Part shown: positions 20,488 through 35,822 of the stretch, piece by piece | How the letters are laid out: every line of letters starts with the position of its first letter | Numbering within the stretch: the stretch's first letter is position 1 | DNA from: Bryum argenteum | Taxonomy: Eukaryota; Streptophyta; Bryopsida; Bryales; Bryaceae | Direction: 5' to 3' | NCBI GenBank assembly: GCA_037043015.1 | Contig: CM073323.1 | Location: 2,480,001-2,544,000 of the forward strand | DNA length: 64,000 nucleotides | The notes under the pieces: model-generated | Database searches by the model: none | What the model saw: the letters and a program-made list of their open reading frames with translations, nothing else | Told to the model about the DNA's origin: nothing | Program-made: the position numbers and the translations under genes

Positions 20488-20837
20488 ATAATCAAAGTTG
20501 TCTTCTTCTACACGTTGTCGGCAATGCTTGTCGAGTTGTTGTGTTCATCGTGTACATCAAGTGTACACTAGACAATTTGGATGAAATATGCCCGAATATC
20601 CAAGAATATGTGGGCATATTCTAGAATATTCTAAATATATTCTAGGAATATGGTATGTTCTTGAACAAAAGGTATGTTGTCTATCACATGTGTTCGTGTT
20701 TAACATGTGTTCGACGTGGTGTCTGAGTTTGTCGCACAAAACAACCTTGAGTATAATAGCAGAACCATAAGTATCTCAGCAAGATTCACAGATTAACTTT
20801 TGACAATCTTAAAGAGCTAGATATCATGCGACTGCCT

Positions 20838-21075
20838 AAGGTAGGGTGTCCTGAAAGCACCAACTGAAGAGATCTGACCTATTTTTAGCACTAGTAAATT
20901 CAAAATAAAATTATGACCACATTCGAAATAGGTTTTGGGGAGGATTGCAAAAATTTGCAACATGTAATTAGCATTTGTGAATTTTACACAAAATTCCAAA
21001 GTGCTAAGTAAGATTTGACCCAAATGCATTATATACAAATGAGGTACATCTGTATTTTCACAATCTACAAATGAG
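20838..21075. mobile_element. Diverged relative of the 294-bp MITE found at 40.6 and 50.7 kb
   Basis: Starts AAGGTAGGGTG and shares scattered blocks with the 294-bp element: TTTTAGCAC, GCAAAAATTTGCA, and ATACAAATGAGGTACATCTGT..TTCACAATCTA near the right end. Order is conserved, but ends and target duplication are not clear. Confidence 0.4.
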
Positions 21076-21714
21076 GTAGAGAGCGCTTTTGGGTCCCCTG
21101 GCGCTTTTAGGACTGCCTACCATAGTACGGAAGAAGATACTAAAGAGTTTGTAAGTTGGAGCCAACAACTTCACCAGATAGCTCCCAATCACAGCGCATA
21201 GCCCGGGAATGATCTCCCATACTTCTGACATCGGCATAAAAGGATTTGCCACATCACATACATACCTACAAGAATCTCATGTGAATAACCTAGACATTGA
21301 AGAAGTATTAATATACAGTTGTGTAAAATATAGTTAACTCAAGGAGAATCACACATCCCAAGAGATTCGGAATGAGAACATTCTGAAACGTGCACAATCC
21401 ATAAGGACACTTTCAAACAGGGTAGGCATACCGCTGTGAAAAGCGAAACTACATCGAATCAGACTAAACAGTGTTGAAACAAATCACACGAAAAATCCTC
21501 CTGGCAAAGCAAGAACTCATAGTACATACTACGAAGCAGTTTAACATAAAAATACAATGAATATACCAGGGCTATTTATTTCAAGTAGACGGCCTACAAA
21601 CTACAATTGAGAAATGCTCTATTTCAGGAAGTCAGAAATGCTTTTCATGCTTCTCGAATGTATACTACATTAAATCTGGATTGGAACTATACTCTACATG
21701 AGACAAGAAATGAA

Positions 21715-24129
<2,415 letters not shown>

Positions 24130-24169
24130 AGCTCTCACAGACACAGAGAAGAGCGCTGCTGATGCATGC

Positions 24170-24235
24170 TTAGCTGCAACTACCCGAGAGTGCACAGCCC
24201 CTTGATTTGTGGACGCTCCGTGCGTGAGTCATCAT
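24170..24235 (-). other. Possible upstream ORF in the squalene epoxidase 5' leader
   Basis: ATGATG at 24235 opens a 21-codon frame ending in TAA at 24170, 41 bp upstream of the SQE ATG and out of frame with it. It matters only if transcription starts upstream of it, which cannot be seen. Confidence 0.25.
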
Positions 24236-24982
24236 TGCAAGTGGTTCAAATCCATTTACGTTTCTGTTCGCTGCATTTGAAGCCAAGTAAGGTACGAGTG
24301 GATTTTTCTCGTTTCAAGCGAGTGGGTTTCCGAGCCTTTCCAGCCACCCTGATGGAATGGTGACGTGACGACGCCGGCGCGGTCGGAGGTGGCCGTGTGG
24401 ACGCGTCGCTGCCAGCCTTGCAGCTCGACTCGCCTTACCGGCCCCGGTATGCCATACCATCCCCATTGGGACGAGCCCCGGGAGGCGGCAACGACCAGTG
24501 TTAGCAGGATATCGACCACGGTATCTACCACTGTCTATTCGTGGGACTGGTAAGTAAGGGTATCTCGAATTTTTGTGACGTCACATTCTATAGTAGAATT
24601 GGTCAAGAAAGAGGACTAGGTTGTGGCCATTGTCAACATGTCATAACCTAAAATTATAATATTATAGAGGAGTGAGATTAGGGGTGTGATAATAAGGGGT
24701 TAGCGTATACAGCGTTAAATTCAAGACATTCTTGCTAACCACTTGTTACAAGTGAATATGCTTATATTTAGGCAATGAGCTTGCCTCAAAGCCCATGAAA
24801 TGTTTCCATGGGAAGACAAAGATTTTCATTTTGGAACCTCGCGTGGCAATTTTGGAGCTCTGAAATTGAACCACGAGGCATGTAACATGAATTTTCCGCA
24901 ACGATATTTGTATGAGAATTTAAAACCCAAACATCTACAATAAAAGAAAATCGAAAATAATTACATACACATGCACAATTTG

Positions 24983-25033
<51 letters not shown>

Positions 25034-26660
25034 AGGAGAAATTATAAATTCCTATTGTCATGGCCCTGATAACTTCCAACTCCTTTTTCTCCACGTAATC
25101 CTAGTTTGGTTGCAGAATTACCGCTCATTTTATTGATAGCAACCGGCCACAACTTAGCTAACATTGCGGATGCCACCCACACGCAATGTTAGCATAAATT
25201 CTAGTCAAGGAGTTCAACCTACCTTGACTTCCCCAACTCATTAACCGGTACTCGTAACCCGATACTCCTACAAAGTACATGGGCGTACCACTTGGGGACA
25301 CGGGGCGGCTTTCCACTAATGTTCAAACTCCCAAGGGTGGCACTATTCACACGAGAGCCAACCACCTTTGAATGTTGTTCAACTCCCCACTAGTCCCCTA
25401 TTACCCTTCTCTCTCACTCCGTTCGAGACACTTCCGGAAACCGACACTACTTCTGACGGGAACTAGTTTGAAGCATGACACTTTTCCAACCCAATGTTTT
25501 AAGATACACACAAGCATCTCATAATTCCCAAGGTCTGGGAGTGAGGCCCCATTCCAAGCCTCCCCCTTTAAAGGAACATTGGCTCTCTTTAGCACCATGT
25601 AGAAGTGAGGATGGGAGACCACCCCTTCTCATAGTTCCCTATCTAGTCTTCGGCAGGCCCTCCACCCCTCTTGTGCTAAGAAATCTTCCGTGACACACTT
25701 TCTTTTGAAAGACCACCCATTTTTGCCTTAGTCTCAAATACGGGCCGTAACTTCTCCTCTAGCTCGAGCATGCAAATGGGACGTGCAAGCCCATTTTCGG
25801 CATCTACTTTCAAAGTAGATATCGAAAGATTACCTACTCGCCCCAATCAAAGCTATTTAGACGGAGATATGCTCGTATGAGCAATTGGTGTCTTGAGAAA
25901 AAACATTTCCCAATTCCGAAGTCTCGACCACTTTGAAGAGCCATATCTCCTAAATTATTGTTTTGTTCACCACAAGCCTTTGCATTCTAGAAAGCTCCGT
26001 AGCTTTCCAACAACATGGAACATGCCACCTTCAAGAAGGAAGACATTTTAAGTCCTCGGATGCAACGATCGAGTACTGAAATGTCCTTTGAACGCGCTCC
26101 AACTATAGGGAGCAATATTTCATGACTCACAATTCCAAATTGCGCGTTCTTTCGACTATCGGGTGCGTGCTCAAACCATGTAAGGCACACCACCAAGTCC
26201 GTCCCGAGCATGATGTCATTGCGTGCTATTTGCCCAAGAATCCCCTTGCTCACCTCACTTTGTCTCTTGCCAAGTCCATGACGTCACCCTCCGGGCCCTC
26301 TTGGCTCACCTTGGTGTTTGGACATCCTTTGGAAAGGAGTGTGTTACCTACGATGCATAACCTTTACATGTCCCTAGTGTCAAAAAAAATACATAATGGA
26401 TGATGGGATGAAAGTTTGAAGAGCCACAATTTCTTCTTCCGAACATTGTTATTGCCAAAATCACTTGAAATCTAGTTTATGTGGTGGCATCGCAGAGCTC
26501 TCAAATGAAACATGAATTAATGGCATTCTTGTCTTTTTGAGTGAAGGTAGACTTAGTTTTAGGGCTTTCAAACATGGGACATGTTTTATCTTTAAAGCCA
26601 ATCATGTGAATTCAAAATTTGTAATTCATGAATTATTTTTAGAAAATGAGATTTTTAGAC
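24236..26660. other. Gene-free stretch between squalene epoxidase and the tandem array
   Basis: 24.2-24.55 kb is GC-richer and probably the SQE promoter. 25.0-26.4 kb is of mixed composition with no sustained ORF. A weak retropepsin-like DIMLGTDLVV is readable on the minus strand near 26.2 kb (see rejected items). The rest shows nothing I can name. Confidence 0.4.
24983..25031 (+). repeat. 49-nt poly(A) run
   Basis: Uninterrupted A from 24983 to 25031. It may be the tail of a retroposed sequence or a slipped homopolymer; I could not find matching target duplications. Confidence 0.9.
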
Positions 26661-28364
26661 GAACTCAAACAACTATCTTGTTGGAAATTTTTGGATCAAA
26701 ATGATTTTGGTACTGAATTTTAGATGATCTTTTCAAATTGATAAAATTGAGAAAAACATGGGTTTTGAGTAGCTATACTCTCTTTCATCCATCGTTGAAT
26801 TCCAACTTGACTATAGTTCCTATAGTTAAAATTTATTCCTTGATCCCTCCTATGAGGAAGATATGACATTTATTTTGGACCATTACCCCTTTGTAAAATT
26901 TGGTGTGGTTTTCATCCTTCCAAAGCTACAATCTACGTGAAGATTCTTGAGAAGATCTTTTTTAATACAAGGGTGTTCTTGAGATGAAAGTGACCATCCT
27001 CTAAATGGATTTTTTTGCTTGCAATAGATTTGTTAAAAACAATTCCTGATGTCAATTAATTTATTATCTCCTCCCTATACTAATACATCATTATCTTTGA
27101 GACCTAATGACTCTTTTTTTGGTTTCCATGACCTTCAACAAGCTCAATAAAATAATACACAATAGAGATTTTATTAGCTTCCTTTCTTAGTACTTACATC
27201 TATCACGCTCTTTTAGAAATTGAACTATTATGCTGAAAGTAAGCTACAATCTTTAGGGTTTGAAAGTTCAACGAGCAGAAGCGCCTATACTTCGGTGGCT
27301 TTGAGGAAAAGCAACATTCAGACTTTCCAGCTTGGTCAAACAAAACGATGCATACCATCGATGGAAACATAACGGGGGATTTCTGATATGCTTTCACATT
27401 TCCTCATCTTCGTTTATCCCCGGCGGTTTTCTAGCATGTGGGGCCCCGATGGGTGACCCGGCCACGACGCAAACAATAGTAGCATCGAAGGCGGGGTACG
27501 ATTTCACTCCGATACTTACGATAATGTCCGATACGTCTCCGAGCTCCACTACTTCCGCTCTCGGAAGGCGGCCATGGCCATTCGGCACTAGACTAACCCA
27601 CGAGTCCGACACTGCCGTGAACCAACGACAGTCGGTATGATGTCGCATACAAATCAGCGTTTTCTTTAAACGTTTCTGCCACTTGGATCCAACCTTCCTC
27701 ACCTGCCTGTCTGTGCCTTGGCCACACTTATCTCGCGATTGCGACCAGCTGCGGAATTGCTTCCTCGCTCTTCCTCTGAGGTAGGGTTGTCTAAGCACGC
27801 TCTCTTGATTACCCGCTCACTGGATTTTCATTCCTCCTTCCATGGCCCTGCAACTACTCCAATCTGCTAATTGAATCCCGTGATCGTCACTTTCAGCAGT
27901 CGAGGGTTTCAATCGCGCGTGGATGAGAATTTCGCATGGCCTCTACTCGAATCTTCATATCCCACTCACCCACTGTGTCGTAGAATAATGGGTGTTGAAT
28001 TCGGGAACTGAAAGGCGTGGAGACATCGTTCGCTTGCTTCAACTTGCTACCTGGGTGGCGTTTGTGCATGCACGGGCAGAAACTGCGTAAGCTCTCAGCT
28101 CCAGGTGCTCTGTAACTTACGCCAAAGCTCAATCGTACTGGTCATGTAGCTATTCTGAGAGCGGATGCAGGAGCCGCTCTCGGAGTCGAAGCAAACACTT
28201 TGTTTGATTACTTGCTCATACTGTCTTTGAAGTTTGAGTGTAGGTGTTCATTTTAGTGATTGCCTGCCTCCTCTTGTTTGATCCTGAGGAAACGAACATG
28301 GAGCTCTTTCTGGAAATTTGCGATGTCAAAGGCTGATGTGGTTTCGTGGCAGTTCTGTACGTAG

Positions 28365-31224
28365 ATGGCACACAGGGTCCCCTGGATGGATCCTTCCCAA
28401 ATGCCAGATTCAACATTTGGGCAGCAACATAGGGAGTGGCCACACAGTTCGCCTGTGCCTTTCAACCCTCACGCTTTCCAACTGTATCAGGATCCGAACA
28501 GCGGTCACATAGCTCGAATTGCACCTGGCGGTGAGTTGCTCACTCCGAGCTAGGACTGGCCATGTGATGTGATCATGAACGTTGTAGGATACAGTATTGA
28601 GCTATAGAAACTTTCGAGTTCGTCGACTGTCAGCTTTCCAGCTCAGCACGTGAAATATGTAAAAGGATGGGGCATGGCTTGTGCACCTGAGTTTGGTTGA
28701 CGCCCCCGTCTTTGGCGTGCCCTGCACAGCGGTATCGCAAGCACTCTGGGCGGGTTCTGTAGGCGCGACGTTGAATCATTCAGAGTACCCCGAAGCAGTG
28801 GTGGAGCATGCACATCCTGGTGTAGACGGTGAAGTTGCAGTGGAAGACGAGTTGAATAACTGCGATGAAGTGCCATGTCCGTCGAGAACCGAAGGCAGGA
28901 AAGGCAGCAGGAAAAGGGGCAGGGACTGGACAGACGAGGAGACGCGGGTACTGGTGGAGTGCAAGAGGGCATGCTTCGACGACAGGGGCAGTCGGTATCG
29001 CAAGGACAAGTCGAGTGCTACGAACTGGGACGCCATCGGTGAAGCAGTGAGTGAGAGGGATCCTGACTCCTGTGGAGCATGGGAGAGGACGGGGGACCAG
29101 TGTAGGCTACGATGGGACACTCTGGTGAAGTCCCACCGACTAATCAAGGAGCGATGTGTGGAGAGTGGGAAGGGGTACGCCGAGGTGATTGCGGAAGACA
29201 GGAGGAGTTTGAAGCTGGCGACAACGTTGAAGCCGGAATGGTATGAGGTCATTGACAGTGTCTCCGGCAAAGCCCGGTCCCGGGAGCAGAGCAACACGGG
29301 TGCGCGCAAGTCGAAGAATGGTGGAGGAGGTGATGGTCCGGTTGGTGGACGTATGGGACGAACAGAAGCAGGTCCGCATGCAGTGGTTTTGGAGGGCGTG
29401 CCAGGCTTGGGTGCAGGAAGTATCGCAGGAGCACGAGGGTGTCCTGGAATGGCTAAGGCCAAACGTAAGGTGAGGTGTTGGGTGATAGAATGGACTTGGA
29501 TGATCGCGAGGTTGACATGGAATGCTGCTTGTGCATGAAAAAGAGTTTGTTGAGATTGGAGTGGACATGAGAGTGGTGTTTTTTGTGATAGAGACAAGGA
29601 GGGCATGTGCAGGGCTGATGGTAAGGAGTATGATCGATCAGTCATGCGAGCACGGTTGTTTTTGCAGAAGTGGCATGGTTGGGTTCTGTTGCCGTAGATG
29701 TGTCGATGCATGAGTAGGTTGCAGGAATGTACGATAGGCGATGGTATTGCATTTTGATATCGTTGGGTGGTACATGAGTGTGGTGCAGGCTGTACAGAGA
29801 TTCCAGGCGCTTGATCCTCGATTGAGATCCACACTTCTTGATCTGATCCTGTGTGGAGTACATTGTCGGGAATATTTCGAAGCATTTTTTGAGACGGAAC
29901 AATATAGAAGCCTTTCGCGTACATGTGAATGGCTTTCAGTTGTTCAGAGTCGAAGCCGCTTGGATGTTTACGATGACGTAAGTTCTACTAGCCCCGAGTG
30001 TTCAAGTGATTTATTCAGTTTTTTGAGTGTTTATTGTTGCATTTTGAACGGTGGTGTCGTCCGCTCACTTGTTGATAGAGTGGTAGCTTTGATTGCATGT
30101 TTTTAGAACTTGTGTTTACTAGGAGTGGTGGTGATTGTGCATGGGTTGTGCACTTACTTGCGGATGTACATCTGTTCACAGGTGAGCATGCTTATGACGA
30201 TGAGACTAATGAAGCTTGATCGTGGTCCTTACGATACTTACAATTCTGGGTACGGTGGAAAAATTCATGCGTATAATTATGAAAAAGATATAGAATGGTC
30301 GTGTTTTAGGGTGTTGGAGAAATTTGTGAAGAAGCTCATAGAAAAGAATCCTTCTTTGGACACTCACATATTTCTCAATGCCCTAAACCGCAAGACGATT
30401 ATTTTCAAAAGGGAGCCAATGACTCTGAATCTAGTAAGGGTGCTTACTTTGTTCTTGTGTGAGGAATTGGAAAGCATCGATTTGAGAGGCTTGGTAAAGT
30501 CATGGGTCGTTGACTATCTCTCGAATGTCCTGCTCAAGGAAATAATTGGGTGGAAATATCTCGAGAGCTTGGTTGGCTTGAGATTGTATCGTGCGATTCA
30601 TATGCTGAATATCCGAAACTCCAAGACCTTCCGTCTCTAAGAGTGTGCTTGTTACAACCAAGGTCAGACGCAAGTGATCCTGTAGGATACAAATTCGACA
30701 TCAGCAAATGTGTGCGATTGCGTAGACTGCAGATTAATGACGGAGCTTTAAAAGAGAGTGTGGATTTGAGTTCGTTGAAGTGCTTGGAATATTTATCGTT
30801 CGGTTGTTGTGAAGCACTTTCAACAATCGATGGATTGAGCGTATTACATTCCTTGACTTGGCTTATCCTTTACGGTTGCAAAACAGTCTGCAGTTTACCC
30901 GACATTGGTCATATGAAAGAACTAGTTCATATCGATGTATCCTACACCAAGGTGGAAGAGATTCGAGGTATTGAGAAACTAGTAAGCTTAAGGACTTTAA
31001 AGTGCATGTGCTCAAAGCTGAAGTGCCTCCCTGACCTCCATGGCCTATCGATGTTGCAGAAGATCTTTCTTAAGGGTACACCATTGATAGAAGATGACCC
31101 ATCATCTTTTTACTTTGATAGAGAGGAGGTGTCTTTCAATTGTGAGGAGGCGGTACTTGTAGAAGTAAGTGATATCAATGATGATGAAGACATGTCTTCT
31201 GAATCTTCTGATGATGACAAGTAA
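28365..31224 (+). pseudogene. Trihelix-LRR gene, unit 1 copy, frameshifted in the LRR exon
   Basis: Exon models match unit 2: 28365-28530, 28730-29469, 29789-29977 and exon 4 from 30182. Exons 1-3 are open, with the same splice junctions; exon 3 is one codon shorter. In exon 4 a +1/-1 pair near 30500-30535 garbles about ten residues (SWVVDYLSNV in place of LRSLTICDCP), and a 1-nt deletion near 30562 shifts the frame so that it stops at 30640. The rest of the LRR domain and acidic tail (SDINDDEDMSSESSDDDK) continues in another frame to 31224. The trihelix part (WTDEETRVLVECKR) is complete, so a truncated DNA-binding protein could still be made. Confidence 0.7.
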
Positions 31225-32778
31225 TTTTGGATAGAACATATTGTTTCAGCAGGAGTGATTGTAAAAGTGAGTCATTAGTAGTCATGGTCTCTTGGCGTAG
31301 AAGAAGTGTGGGTAAACATGAAGGGTTTGCAGTTTTTTTGATGACACAAGCTTGTGCAGTGGCTTCTGAGGATTATGACTTCTCAATTTCATCTCCTGCA
31401 TTCTATTGCCACGATAGTTTAGGACATTTAACAGTTACTCCGAATCACTGTTCTGTGCGGTCTCAGCCTTGGCTCTCGACGAGACGTGGAGTTTGTGTAT
31501 GTTTGTGTAGTAAGGGGACCGCAATAGTGGAGGAGGAGCTGTTATTTACTAGTACCGCATTTGACATCCAAATTGCTTCTGTTTCCCGAGGTGAGCATGA
31601 GTTTATTCATGTCTATCTTGGTCTTTGTTCATGCTCGTTTTAACCGTTGTTAGGCCATTAGGTCATGGTAAGTGAATGTAAGTCATCAAACTAATGTTGA
31701 TGATAAGATTTTCCTATTGAAGCTCCTTCACGAATTCATGCTTTGACCTTGAGCGATATCAGTGTCTATTAGTGCACTGTTGTGAGAACCGCTCTTCATT
31801 GATAAGCATAGAATGCCATAATCCAAATAAACAAATATGTTAAATTTGGAAACATCTTGTAGATATCTTAGTTAAATCACAATGTGCTACTGAATATGTA
31901 ATCTAAGTGTGGAAAGGAGTCTATTGAATAGCATTCCTTTTTGTTTTTATACCCCGTATATTATCATTTAAGCTTGTGTGAGTCACTAGGAAATCTTGGA
32001 CAACCTTGTTTTATAAAATTGAGGACAAACTTCTAACACAAGATCTTGAAACTAGAACATCTATTCATGTGCTTGCGTTGTTGGTTTTGAGCAAAGAGAT
32101 GTGTTTAAGAAGATTATAAGCTATGACTACCTTGTTTTGGATGTTGATTACAATGTGAAAAGAGGGTTTCAAACTTCGAGGTCCAAATTGAGTGCCTTAA
32201 AGTTGTGAACTTCTTGAGCCAAACAAGTGAACTATGGAGGTTGATTGCATTTTTCATATTACAACCACTACCAAGAAATGGATGATGAATTTGTAAATGT
32301 AGAGTGGGTCACAAAGAGTGAGTCAAAACTACAATGCATGGTGATGGCTTTGGCAACCAGAAACAAATTTTTTGAGGTGAACGGATACCTAAGGTAGTAG
32401 AAGCTTGGTGTAGAAAGGGCTACATTGGTGAATGAGAATGTTTGAGGTAGTCCTCAAAACTTTATCCTTCTTTGTTTTCATCTTGGGATTTCAGCGTTGC
32501 CAGAACGTTCTAGAGTGAACCCAAAAGGAGAGAAATTACTCTCCATGACTTTAGAAATACCGCCTTCACCAAGATTATAACTTTGACAGCATAGATCTTG
32601 AGATGGCTATCGTTAAATCTGATAAAACCTGGGGGCACACGGATTGGATGGCTTTGGACAAAATCCTACATTTTAGAAAAATATGTATACAATGCTTTCG
32701 AAGTAGAGTGATAGAAGTCACTGCACACTACTCTCCTATTGGGGTGAATGCTCAGCTAGCACAATCGAATGTTTTTAA

Positions 32779-32850
32779 CCCTTAAACGCCCAGCCCCTCT
32801 GAAAATACACAGAAAACCAAGCCTGAGTGGCATGTTTGGGCATTTAAGGG
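32779..32850. mobile_element. 72-bp piggyBac-type MITE with TTAA duplication
   Basis: CCCTTAAACGCCCA at the left and GGGCATTTAAGGG at the right form TIRs with one mismatch; TTAA flanks both ends (32775-32778, 32851-32854). Units 2 and 3 have the uninterrupted site (GAATGT(A/T)CTTTGATAACC, near 46295 and 56450), so insertion occurred in unit 1 only. Confidence 0.85.
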
Positions 32851-33050
32851 TTAATAACCTCGATTAGAAAGCACAGCGGGACTTCAAGAAAAGTGAGATG
32901 AGGCTCTCCGACTTCGCCCAAACATACAATTCAATGTATATCATGGTAAAAACACTTCAAGAATTACTGCTATGCTTTCACATTTTCTCTTCTCCGATAG
33001 ATGATCCGGAGAATGCTCTCATACTTTCTCATCTCTCATAGATGACTCGA

Positions 33051-33401
33051 AGAGATAGAAACTCTACTCACTTTCTAAGGGGCCGGCGTGAACGAAGTGT
33101 CTGTTCGTAATGCTAATTACCTGATGGTCTCCAGACAAGGGGAAATTGAAACTATACTGCTTCTCCATTTCAAGGGTGGACAATATAACTACATTAGTTA
33201 CTAACTAATTATTACTGCCTTGAAGATACTTGACATAGTACCCCCCAAAGGGCTTTGAGGTACATATACAACAAGGTCTAAGGACCCACCATAGGTGGGT
33301 GAACTATGGTGGTGAGCACCACGCCGGCATGGGGAGTAGAACCCACGACCTTCTTTATGGGGGCCATGAGACCCAACCACCACCCCAAGGCATGTGGTGC
33401 T
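33051..33401 (-). mobile_element. tRNA-derived SINE, reverse copy in unit 1
   Basis: On the minus strand it runs from GCACCACATGCC (near 33401) to GAGTTTCTATCT (33051). The B-box region GGGTTCTACTCC is intact, but the A box has drifted. The same position is occupied in units 2 and 3, so insertion predates the duplications. Confidence 0.85.
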
Positions 33402-33427
33402 TTAAATGACCCAGACATGATGCTTAA

Positions 33428-33969
33428 CCCCTGAGAGCCCAATCAATCATTTTACGGTCGATTCCGTATTTTCAAGAGCATTACGAGACTAATAGGAGAA
33501 GTTTGTTGGACGAATGTATTTTCCCCAAGAGTTTGGTGAGTTGAGAACCCTACCCAATTTATAAAATCTCGTTATGATTCATAAATTGATGATAATAAGC
33601 CTCCAAACAAAAACACGGCAAGGTTTCTTTAGTGTTAGAAAACTTGCTACTTTGGGAAACAAATGAAGCTCGCTTTAGGTTATCACTTGCCTTTCTCTAC
33701 ACTATCATATAGTATGTGATATTAGCCAATCATGTCAATTTCCAATTCTTAATAATAGAAAATACATCTCTAATTGATTTTCAAAGTTCCAATATTATTA
33801 TTTTAATGTAAACAAAATAATGTCTCTTCTTAGAAAATTAATTGTAGAGATTTAATTTATGTATTAGGATCTTCATATTGTCTTTTGAGCAAAACGTATA
33901 AAAGAGTCATCAAAAGCATACTTTTTAATACATCAAAGTTTCTCTCCGAACCCCTTGGGTGTTTAAGGG
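33428..33969. mobile_element. 542-bp TTAA-flanked piggyBac-like element in unit 1
   Basis: The left end CCCCTGAGAGCCCAA and right end TTGGGTGTTTAAGGG are imperfect inverted repeats of the CCCTTAAACGCCCA type, with TTAA at 33424-33427 and 33970-33973. Non-coding. Present in unit 3 (56989-57529); unit 2 keeps only the left end. Confidence 0.65.
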
Positions 33970-34284
33970 TTAAGGAAGAGTGATGAATAATGGCTCAAAT
34001 TTGAGAGTAGGAAATTTGAAGTAAAGTATAGAATGTGAGTACTTTTTATACGTAGACAAAGTAAGTAGAAGGATAGTCAAAGGGGATCAATCATTGTTGG
34101 ACTTTTTTCCAATCTGCTATGAGTTTTTGAAAGTGGACTTGTAGGAGTTTCTAAGATGATGCACTAAATTAACACCTTATAAAATTTGGGATGAGTACAT
34201 GATACTATCTAATTGTGAAGCTCGTATGTACATATAGTGAAAAAGCTTAGCGCTCCATTACTAAGACCACTCTATTCTGGTGGA

Positions 34285-34348
34285 CTCTCCCTTGCTGTAA
34301 CACTCCCTTGCTATAATACTCCCTTGCTGTAATACTCCCTCACTGTAA
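34285..34348. repeat. 16-bp minisatellite, 4 copies (unit 1)
   Basis: Unit ACTCCCTTGCTGTAAT. The equivalent tract in unit 3 (57844-57940) has about six degenerate copies. Confidence 0.8.
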
Positions 34349-35822
34349 ATAAACACCGTATTCATTAAAGTTGCACCCAATAAGTGCAATGTCAATTTGG
34401 ACGATTTTATGTCAAATCAACATTTTTTCCAATTGGGTATACCAAATCATCAAAATGCAAGGACTCAAATTTCTAAATTACAAGGCATACCAAAAAAATG
34501 TCATTTGTGACTTGCAACCTTTGAATAATTATTATTTGAACATTCATGATGATTTATCATAATTTCATTCAAATCTGGTTAAATATACAATGTACATCCA
34601 TTTGAACCTTAAGATTCTTTCCACTTGATACAAGTTTTCATGTTTTATGCAACTTTTGTGGTTTTGCAAGTTTTTTGCATATATTAACAAATACATTAAG
34701 CTCGAATATATATCTTTGCGTATAACTTTATAGAACTCCAAACTCACGTGGTTTATTAAATACCAGATGAGAACATAACATTGTTTTGCTTATGAAGCAA
34801 TAAAGTGCATCATGAATTATATAATATGCATCTCATACTACATTTCTATCATCATTCCTTAGAGGATGATTCTAAAATTGACTAAGCGCTTCTCTAATGT
34901 GTTGACTCCTTCTTGGTACCAACCATGGCTCCACGTACTACACTTGTGCAAATTTACCATATAGTCAATTGATCCGCAAATTCCATTGCCACCTGCACTA
35001 TCGCATGTAGCACCTCATATGACACTCAATCCAACTCTAAACCACCTTTGAGAATATTGATGCATTTTCGGGTAATAACCTTCTTTGCTTTGGCTTTGTA
35101 GGTGTTTATTCCCTAAAGGCCCAATTGATGGTACATAAAGTTTTAGCTTTCTCCAAAATTAATCAAGTCAATGAATGAACTTTTATATTTTGAGAATAAG
35201 ATCAAAGAGTTTGTTATAGAAGAATCTTCTAAGGTACTTGTGCAAGAAGTTTTCTATTATATTCAAGTTTGCTTACTAGAGGAAATGGGAGATCAAGAGA
35301 ATCCCAAGTGGCCCTAAACCCTACGTGTCATTGTAAAAAAAGTTTCATTTGAAATTGGAAAATTGGAGTCAGAACCGACCTCATTCTAAAGCTTAAACCT
35401 AATTGGCTAAATTTAGTACCTCAAAACTACACATGGTATCATTCTTACCTTATTTGTACTTGAAAGCCTATAAGATAGCAAATATAAAACCCAATAAAGA
35501 TAAGTAAATAGAAAATAACTCTTGACTTCCTAAGTTTTATTTAAATCCTTTGGTTTTTTGAAACATGTCATTCTTAATCGTGACAACCCTTTTAAGTTTT
35601 GAATTAATTACAGAAGGCATCATTTTATTGAATTTCAAAGTTTGATTCTCTTAATTCAAATGATTATTATTTGAAAATATTAGCTAACGCACTTATTTCA
35701 AGGAACAAAACCATGCTAGAGTTACGAAGGGTCATATTATATTTAAGCCTTTTTTAATCCCTTGGGCTTTTAGTGGATGATAACTCCATCATATAACATT
35801 GAAATCATATTTTGGTTTGTAA

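Noticed and set aside
24130..24195. GTG start extending squalene epoxidase by 22 residues
   Set aside because: Plant nuclear genes start at ATG; the extension has no in-frame ATG and is closed by a stop upstream.
25987..26253. Possible retropepsin remnant (DIMLGTDLVV) on the minus strand
   Set aside because: Only one weak motif, with no neighbouring gag, RT or LTR; not enough to call a retrotransposon.
27394..27798. 134-aa minus-strand ORF in the 5' flank of the trihelix-LRR gene
   Set aside because: Starts with GTG, and a 1-nt difference in units 2 and 3 breaks the frame although the DNA is highly similar. Not conserved as protein.
28776..29924. Long minus-strand ORF (382 aa) and similar ones of 228 aa in units 2 and 3
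   Set aside because: They are antisense shadows of the GC-rich trihelix exon; the plus frame has the recognisable trihelix domain and splice sites, and the antisense frame has none.
31227..31643. 138-aa ORF after the unit 1 LRR exon
   Set aside because: Not maintained in units 2 and 3, composition unremarkable; best read as 3' flank.
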